Assembly (NCBI GenBank): GCA_902803125.1
Contig: CADCOZ010000212.1
Span: forward strand, 1 to 6,869
Length of the DNA: 6,869 nt
Source of the DNA: an uncultured Ruminococcus sp.
GTDB lineage: Bacteria > Bacillota > Clostridia > Oscillospirales > Acutalibacteraceae
Direction: 5' to 3'
Shown here: piece after piece, positions 1 to 5,200 of the stretch
Layout of the letters: each line of letters begins with the position of its first letter
How positions within the stretch are numbered: the first letter of the stretch is position 1
The notes under the pieces: generated by a model
The model's database searches: none
Seen by the model: only the letters and a program-made list of their open reading frames with translations
Told to the model about the DNA's origin: nothing
Translations under genes and position numbers: made by a program

Positions 1-135
1 ACAAAAGTTTTTCGCAAGCTTTTCAAAGGCTTGTGGGCGACACGAAGTTAGTCCCTTTAGGGAGTGCAGGGGCAAAGCCCTCCAACAGAAAAGGTGTGCC
101 GAACAAAAAACGGGGTTTTCGTTCGAACACACCTT
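1..135. repeat. Palindrome-rich intergenic element, probably dispersed
   Basis: The region between the window edge and the operon end is a chain of short hairpins: CAAGC/GCTTG (15-19 with 29-33), TCCC-TTTA-GGGA (52-63), GGGC-AAA-GCCC (70-80), and the long 91-135 hairpin. Similar strings, with GCAGGGGCAAAGCCC followed by a GTGTGCCGAAC...GTTCGAACACACC hairpin, are familiar to me as recurrent intergenic sequence in clostridial gut genomes. That is recollection, not a search. No credible gene lies in it. Confidence 0.45.
84..135 (-). terminator. Probable intrinsic terminator of the surface operon
   Basis: Arms 91-98 (AAGGTGTG) and 128-135 (CACACCTT) pair perfectly. A small internal loop follows, then CGAAC (100-104) pairs with GTTCG (121-125), and an A-run can pair with TTTT (116-119) further in. 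Read on the minus strand, the hairpin starts 8 nt after the stop codon of the DUF308 gene and runs straight into TTTTCTGTT. That is the geometry expected for a rho-independent terminator, although the T-tract is interrupted. Confidence 0.7.
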
Positions 136-143
136 GGGGAGAT

Positions 144-644
144 TTAATTTTTCTGTACAGCACTCACGATCATCATAATGCCTGCTTCAATGAAGTAGAT
201 GCCGATGAGCATTCCTGCCGAAAGAGCCAACACAAGCGGATGGAAGAAGGCATAACAGCCCAGCAATATGCCGATAATGCCCATAATCAGCTGTAAAACC
301 CACAAACTGGAAACCTTCCGCACCTGAATAGCTGTGATAATAGCAAAAATACCTTGAATGACAAACCAGGCCGCCGACATATAAATCAGAATACCGTCTG
401 TCAGAAGCATCAGCCCCGGGAAGAATAAGACACAAACAGCAAATATTACACTGAGAATGCCAAAAATAAAGCCTATGCCAAAGTTCTTTTTGCTGATGCC
501 TCGGATAATGCTCATTACACCGAACACACCAATCAATATTACAATGAAATAACCTGCGTCCAAAAAAGTAATCAGGGGCGTGCACATACACGAAACACCG
601 CATATAATCATTAACACGCCAAAAATAATAAATACTGCCATCAT
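144..644 (-). CDS. DUF308/HdeD-family six-helix membrane protein
   Basis: The 166-aa product is almost entirely hydrophobic. It reads as three helical hairpins, each with a Gly-spaced helix that ends in a proline motif: CTP at 21-23, FFP at 74-76 and FHP at 134-136. This threefold pattern and the length are typical of the DUF308 (HdeD-like) family of integral membrane proteins. E. coli HdeD is linked to acid resistance, but most members have no known role, and nothing here shows acid-related function. I chose ATG at 644. A TTG at 656 would add four residues but abuts the AAGGCGGA sequence (657-664), which suits the ATG better at 12 nt spacing. That sequence overlaps the stop of the preceding gene. 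It is the last gene before the terminator, so it is probably co-transcribed with the surface proteins. Confidence 0.87.
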   Translation of the reverse strand: MMAVFIIFGVLMIICGVSCMCTPLITFLDAGYFIVILIGVFGVMSIIRGISKKNFGIGFIFGILSVIFAVCVLFFPGLMLLTDGILIYMSAAWFVIQGIFAIITAIQVRKVSSLWVLQLIMGIIGILLGCYAFFHPLVLALSAGMLIGIYFIEAGIMMIVSAVQKN

Positions 645-662
645 ACGATATATCAATCCGCC

Positions 663-992
663 TTACTCAGTTTTTTCTTTGCTGTCTGTTTTAATAACGA
701 TGACCAGTGCCAGCGAAACGACAGCAGCTGTCAGGAGAAGCCATGGAACTGCATCACCGGTACCAACAGGCTGATCATCCGGAACAGACGGTGTCTTGTC
801 CGAAGAAACAGGAACACTGCTCTCCGGACAAGGCTGTTCGCTCTGACCGTCAGAAGGAGCCTCGATTGTTGCAATCACCTGTGTTGTACCGCCATGCCCG
901 CTTTTCGCCGCCGCTATAACAGGCCACAGCAGTATCAGTATTGTCAGGCACAACAGCAGAAAACACAAGCCCTTTTTGATGCCGTTTTTCAT
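663..992 (-). CDS. Mini cell-wall-anchored protein with PVGTG sorting signal
   Basis: The 109-aa product has an N-terminal signal peptide (basic KNGIKKG, hydrophobic core about 9-26, likely cleavage after AAA at 27-29). It then has GGTTQVIATIEAP (34-46), a Ser/Pro/Asp-rich spacer to about 74, and a C-terminal sorting-type signal: PVGTG (75-79), a hydrophobic segment 82-100 and a charged tail KTDSKEK. The processed protein would be only about 50 residues, too short for a normal folded domain. Small LPXTG proteins of this size are a typical part of csc/WxL surface clusters, where they are thought to help attach partner proteins. Start and stop fit the operon: the ATG lies 20 nt after the previous stop, with a weak GAAAGA eight bases before it. 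If the sorting signal is not used, it would simply span the membrane at both ends. Confidence 0.85.
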   Translation of the reverse strand: MKNGIKKGLCFLLLCLTILILLWPVIAAAKSGHGGTTQVIATIEAPSDGQSEQPCPESSVPVSSDKTPSVPDDQPVGTGDAVPWLLLTAAVVSLALVIVIKTDSKEKTE

Positions 993-1012
993 GATAATGG
1001 TCTTTCAGAAAA

Positions 1013-1636
1013 TCAGATATCTTCAATCATGCTGTAGAATACCATATAGCCGCTGTAATCGCCCACATATTCAGCAATATTCAAGCCGTAAAGCTGATTC
1101 TGGTTCAGACGCAGAGTACCGTTCACTTCCTCGCCTGTTTCGGAAAAACCAACCAGCTTATAGCCGATGGCATAAGGCATGGCATTGGCATTGATGTTGG
1201 CCGTGTTGTCTGCGATCTGAGCAGCCGGACAGTCATAGATATCATAATAGAAGCTCTTGCTGCTGTCGGCCTTATTGGTGATATAGAATTTCGGGTCGCC
1301 GCCTACGGTTGCTCCCTGATTCTTCACATAAACACCAACCTGCTGTTCATCAGGATTCATGCCCGTAATTTGTTTGGCAGTAACCTTATAAGCCTTGTCT
1401 GCAAAGTGATCTTCGGTATCGTTATCGGGCTGGCTCAATACGCCAAAATCTACTACATCGGGAATGGTAATGATGTAGGAAACATCTCCGGCGGCCCCAA
1501 CAATTTTTGCGGTTACTTCGGTCTGGCCTTCAGGAGAGGCGGGTGTCAGCTCGATTTCCTCCGCGGCAACGGATACAGTAACGGTCAGAGCCATAGCGGC
1601 TGCCAGTGCGAGGGTAAGCATTTTCTTGGTTTTCAT
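1013..1636 (-). CDS. Secreted beta-sandwich-like surface protein, no anchor of its own
   Basis: The 207-aa product has a clear signal peptide (MKTKKM, then a hydrophobic core; likely cleavage after VAA at 23-25). The mature protein begins acidic and then shows GQTEVTAKI (37-45), SYIITIP (53-59) and DFG (63-65). It ends with EYVGDYSGYMVFYSMIEDI. The alternating hydrophobic strands, the early IPxxVDFG motif and the late GDYSGYMVF strand resemble the beta-sandwich surface proteins found beside WxL and small LPXTG proteins. There is no tryptophan, however, so no WxL motif, and no sorting signal, lipobox or C-terminal membrane segment. It must be released, or held by partners. Two neighbours, the giant protein and the 109-aa mini-anchor, carry sorting signals. 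Pilin-like subunit or wall-surface layer component are both possible; the precise family is not recognised. Confidence 0.88.
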   Translation of the reverse strand: MKTKKMLTLALAAAMALTVTVSVAAEEIELTPASPEGQTEVTAKIVGAAGDVSYIITIPDVVDFGVLSQPDNDTEDHFADKAYKVTAKQITGMNPDEQQVGVYVKNQGATVGGDPKFYITNKADSSKSFYYDIYDCPAAQIADNTANINANAMPYAIGYKLVGFSETGEEVNGTLRLNQNQLYGLNIAEYVGDYSGYMVFYSMIEDI

Positions 1637-1645
1637 GAGTGTAAC

Positions 1646-1653
1646 ATCCTTTC
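1646..1653 (-). promoter_or_regulatory. Ribosome binding site of the secreted 207-aa protein
   Basis: On the minus strand GAAAGGAT lies about 10 nt before the ATG at 1636, in an otherwise A/T-rich leader. It supports this start, which also places a textbook signal peptide at the N-terminus. A TGATAATAT string at about 1661-1669 resembles an extended -10 box, but no good -35 is present, so no separate promoter is called. Confidence 0.6.
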
Positions 1654-1670
1654 AATTTTTTAATATTATC

Positions 1671-1686
1671 AAGGCACAAACGCCTT
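1671..1686 (-). other. Small intercistronic hairpin overlapping a stop codon
   Basis: On the minus strand AAGGC-GTTTGT-GCCTT forms a perfect 5-bp stem with a 6-nt loop, and the TAA stop of the 172-aa protein overlaps its left arm. It is followed by an A/T-rich stretch without a clean T-run, so it is not a convincing intrinsic terminator. It could be an mRNA processing or stability element separating the large upstream message from the secreted-protein gene. The stem is short, so chance is possible. Confidence 0.35.
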
Positions 1687-2203
1687 AACTGACATAGAGC
1701 TTGAAGCCGGATTCCGCTGAATTCAGGGGTGTTTTGCCGTCCTCCAGCAGTACACAGCGGTACTCCACCACCGCATCATAGGTACCTTTGGCCAGTGTCT
1801 GGGTCAGCGGAACTTCTTCCAGTCCCTGACCGGGTTCCAACAGCGGCGAGGTATACAGCACCGTTCCGTCCGACAGTTTCAATGTAGCATAAAAGCCTAC
1901 ATGGTTATCCTTCGGGTTGCCGATACGCAGTTTCAGAGAAAGATCTCCCTCCTGCATGGTCGCCGCCGAATAACCCGGAATTTGTGTGCCGCTTTGGGAC
2001 GCTGAGCCGCTTGTTGGCTGACTGACCTGCGGATCCCAGTTATCGGTTATCACACCGACAACGCCCTTGGCCGGCTCTTTGGGCGGTTCCTCCTTCGGCT
2101 GAAGGAGGATGACCGCCGCTGTTACCAGAAGAGCCGCTAACAGCACTGCCAAAGCTATGATAATGATGGTTTTCTTTTTGCTTTTGGTTGTTGGATTATT
2201 CAC
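1685..2203 (-). CDS. Single-pass membrane protein with small extracellular beta domain, family unnamed
   Basis: The 172-aa product starts with a short basic cytoplasmic tail (TTKSKKK), one transmembrane helix at about 12-34, and a Pro/Glu/Lys then Ser/Gly-rich spacer to about 75. An extracellular domain follows at 75-172. That domain has a pattern I recall from uncharacterised clostridial surface-locus proteins: IPGY, then NPKDN (96-100), DGTVLYTSPLLEPG (112-125), GTY (140-142), a YxC strand and a terminal LN...KLYV strand. The start chosen is GTG at 2203. It has AAGGAG (2215-2220) 11 nt upstream and overlaps the end of the upstream gene by 8 nt. A GTG at 2236 in the same frame would add 11 residues but lies deep inside that gene. 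It could be a membrane-tethered accessory for its neighbours; no catalytic motif is seen. The function is unknown. Confidence 0.85.
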   Translation of the reverse strand: MNNPTTKSKKKTIIIIALAVLLAALLVTAAVILLQPKEEPPKEPAKGVVGVITDNWDPQVSQPTSGSASQSGTQIPGYSAATMQEGDLSLKLRIGNPKDNHVGFYATLKLSDGTVLYTSPLLEPGQGLEEVPLTQTLAKGTYDAVVEYRCVLLEDGKTPLNSAESGFKLYVS

Positions 2204-2220
2204 GTTCCTTTTTTCTCCTT
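2196..2220 (-). promoter_or_regulatory. Ribosome binding site and coupled stop/start overlap
   Basis: On the minus strand AAGGAG (2215-2220) lies inside the last codons of the giant surface protein. The 8-nt sequence GTGAATAA (2196-2203) then holds both the GTG start of the 172-aa membrane protein and the TAA stop of the giant protein. This layout is typical of translational coupling. It also decides the start of the second gene in favour of 2203 over the GTG at 2236. Confidence 0.65.
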
Positions 2221-5200
2221 GCCCAAAGAACAGCACAAACAGAAATCAGAACAGCGGCACAAGCAGCTGTCAAAGGCAGGGTGCTTTCGCCGGTCTTGAC
2301 ATTACCGTCGTCCGGAATGACCGGTGTGGGTGACGGTTCGTCAGATGTAACATTCTCTGCTACTGCAAAGGCCATCGGTTCAGCCATAGTGAAGGTAGCC
2401 CAACCGTTTTCAATGCTGTCAGGAGCAAAGACCTCTGTTTCGCCATCACTGTTGATAACAATGATCTGTGCATCATTGGTGCTGACCGGTACGCTGACGG
2501 TCACACCTTCGCACCACAGTTCGGCAGGAAGATCATTGCCGCTCGGATCTGCCGCGGTGGCATCATAAGCACTGGTCAGTGTACGGGTACCAGCCGCTGA
2601 CTGCATCGCTGTATAGGTGGAAGACCGCAGCATCATCGGCACGTAGTTAACCTTCATGGCTTTAAGAATCAGCGCCTTTACCTTCAGCTTAAGATCGTCG
2701 CTGATCGTCACCTGCTGAATGAAGCGTCCTGAAACAATCGGGAAGCCCTGATTCATGCGGGTCTTTCTGTAACTGATCTGCCGCCATGTTACAGAACTGT
2801 CTGTTACATTGTTCAGTTCATCCGAGAAGGTGGCAGCCTGCATCTCTTCAATGGTCTTTTCTGTCATGCTGACCTGTGTCATGTCGGCCTCCGAACCCAT
2901 AGCGGCAACTGTACCACCCAAGGTGCTGTAGAAAACATCCTGAATGGAGCCGCTGTTGGTCACGCTGACGGCCGCCATAACGGTCTTGCTGGAACCGTTT
3001 TCCTTGCCGGAGTTATAGCAGGACTTAATCGTGCCGTTGTTTTCTACCGTCAGACCGCCCACACGCTGATTGATAACAGAATTGGAACCAATCGCACCGT
3101 TGTTGGCACAGCCGTAAATGGTGCCGTTATTGATGGCTGCAATACCGGCCGCATCGCCGCCGACAACAAACGCACTGCTGCGGCAGCCGGTGATGGTACC
3201 GCCGTTAACGCCGGCAATACCGCCGCTGACCGTACCGTAGACATCACTGCCATATTTTCTGATGGAAACACCTCTGCCGCCGACATCTGTATTGATGCCG
3301 CTGACGCAGTGGTCAATCAAACCGTTGTTGACAGCCGCAATACCGCCTGCTGTCTGTGACTTGGTTTTGAAGCTGCTCTGAATGACAGCCATATCCTTGA
3401 CAACGCCCTGTGTGCCGATCACGCCGAACAAGCCGCCGTTGTCGGAAATGCTGATCTTCAGTCCGACAACCGCAAAGCCGCTGCCGTCAAACGTGCCGTT
3501 AAAGGGCTGTTCCGCACTGCCGATAGCGGTTGTCCAGGTGCTGTCGTCAGGAGCGATGATATTCGTTGCCAATTGTACAGAAGCCTTGCCATAGTGTGCG
3601 TAGTCGTTCTGTACGTTTTCAGCAAAGGCTACTAATTCTTCATAGGTGCTGATAGTGACCTGTGCCGGTTCCGGTTCAGGGATCGGCTCGGCCTTCTCTT
3701 CAAAGACAGGCACCAGCAGCATAGAGTCATCCGCCTGATAGGTGACGGTGCCGTTGGCAAAGGTGATCTCTTCAGAGGTGCCGGAAGCCTTCATAACCGT
3801 CAGACCGGTGAGCGTGTGGTCATCGTCCTCTGTATAAGAGATGGTGAATTCTGTATCTTTCTTGATCACCAGCGGATCAGAAGTGCCGGTGCTTTCAAAG
3901 GTCAGATAGGAAGTCGGGGTGCCGTTTTCGTCATAGACAAACTTTTCGGTATCGAGGCTAACGGTCACCGCATCGGGATCGGGATGTTCAATTTCCCCAA
4001 AGGTGGCCTTTACGGTCAAATCCTCTCCGTAAGGGTTAAAATCTGAGGTGTGACAGAAGAAGGAAGTGGCATCGGGCTGAACATCCATGTTTGTATAGAC
4101 TGTGCCGGTTTCGTTGCCGACGATCTGCAAATGGGCAGGATAATGGAATTCATCATAGAAGAAGAAGCCTTCCACTGTACTGGTCACGGGATACATAACC
4201 GCCGGACCGCTGTGGGTGGAGTTGGTAGTGTAATCCTTCAGCTGCATATAGGCAATCGGTTCATTGTCCCGTCCATAGGCAAAACCGCTTTCGTCAACAT
4301 ACACCGTATAGCCTTCGCCCAGCGTGAAGTTCACGGTAGAATCGCCTAAAGGCACATGGCAGTTAACCGTAATCAGCACACCGCTGTCTGTTTGTTCTGT
4401 ACTCAATACGTTGACAGAATAGTTTGTATCCTTACCGGAAGAGGTAAAGTTGATGCTGAAATCTGTCAGACAGTTGTTTTTGGGAGCCGTCAGATAAGCC
4501 GTGATCCAGCCGTTGCCTTCTCCTCTTGTTTCCATCACAGAGGAATCCCGGTCAAAGGAAGCTGTGCCGCCTTCTACGTTGCCGATACGCATGGTGTATC
4601 TGTCGGCCGAGATGGAAATCACCGTATAAGAAGTCACTGTAAAGGAGTAGAGATCCGTACCCTCTGTTGTCAAAGGAATCTCATTGCCATTACCGTCCTT
4701 TACCTTCAGGGTATGGTCGTCTGCGGCCAGCTGCGGGTCAACCTGGATCATGATCTTCTGACCCTCGTAACCAACCATGTACGGGTTGGGCTGCTCTACG
4801 CCGTTATCATCAATCAAAACAATGTGATAATTCTGTGCTTTCAGATCCTCTTCAACCGTATGAGGATATACGGTCGCATGGATAATCACATCGTCACCCG
4901 GTATGGTCAGGGCATAAATGTCATCGGACTGCTTGACAATCGGCACATCCTCACCGCCTGCCGTGGTGGCTGACAGATCCTGCTTATACTTGAAGGTGTC
5001 TTTCAGAAGGACTGTCTGTCCCTCATAAAGCGTCATGGACGATTCTTCCGAAACGGTGCCGTCTTCGTTCAGCAAAGCAATACTGCCTGTTTCGTCTTCT
5101 GTCTGAAGGGTCACTGTGCGGGGATAAATCGTCACGGTGATGGTCGTATCCTCTGCGGGAACTACCAGTCCGTAAAGTTCATCGGACTGCTTGATAACCT

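Noticed and set aside
33..296. Plus-strand 87-codon ORF across the intergenic element into the DUF308 gene
   Set aside because: It runs through hairpins and then antisense through the DUF308 coding sequence. It has low-complexity basic composition and no proper ribosome binding site. It looks like the spurious proteins often annotated over this type of repeat.
187..603. Alternative minus-strand frame inside the DUF308 gene (138 codons)
   Set aside because: It is rich in Cys and His with no transmembrane pattern. The overlapping frame gives a coherent six-helix DUF308 protein.
1013..1636. WxL domain in the secreted 207-aa protein
   Set aside because: The size, signal peptide and neighbours suggest it, but the protein contains no tryptophan, so the defining motif is missing. 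Only a general beta-sandwich likeness is claimed.
1655..1690. Internal sigma-70 promoter before the secreted-protein gene
   Set aside because: A TGATAATAT string resembles an extended -10 box, but there is no acceptable -35 at the right distance and A/T-rich leaders give such matches by chance.
4356..4973. Plus-strand 205-codon ORF opposite the giant surface protein
   Set aside because: This is also antisense to clear coding sequence covering the InlB-like modules, and no ribosome binding site or domain supports it.
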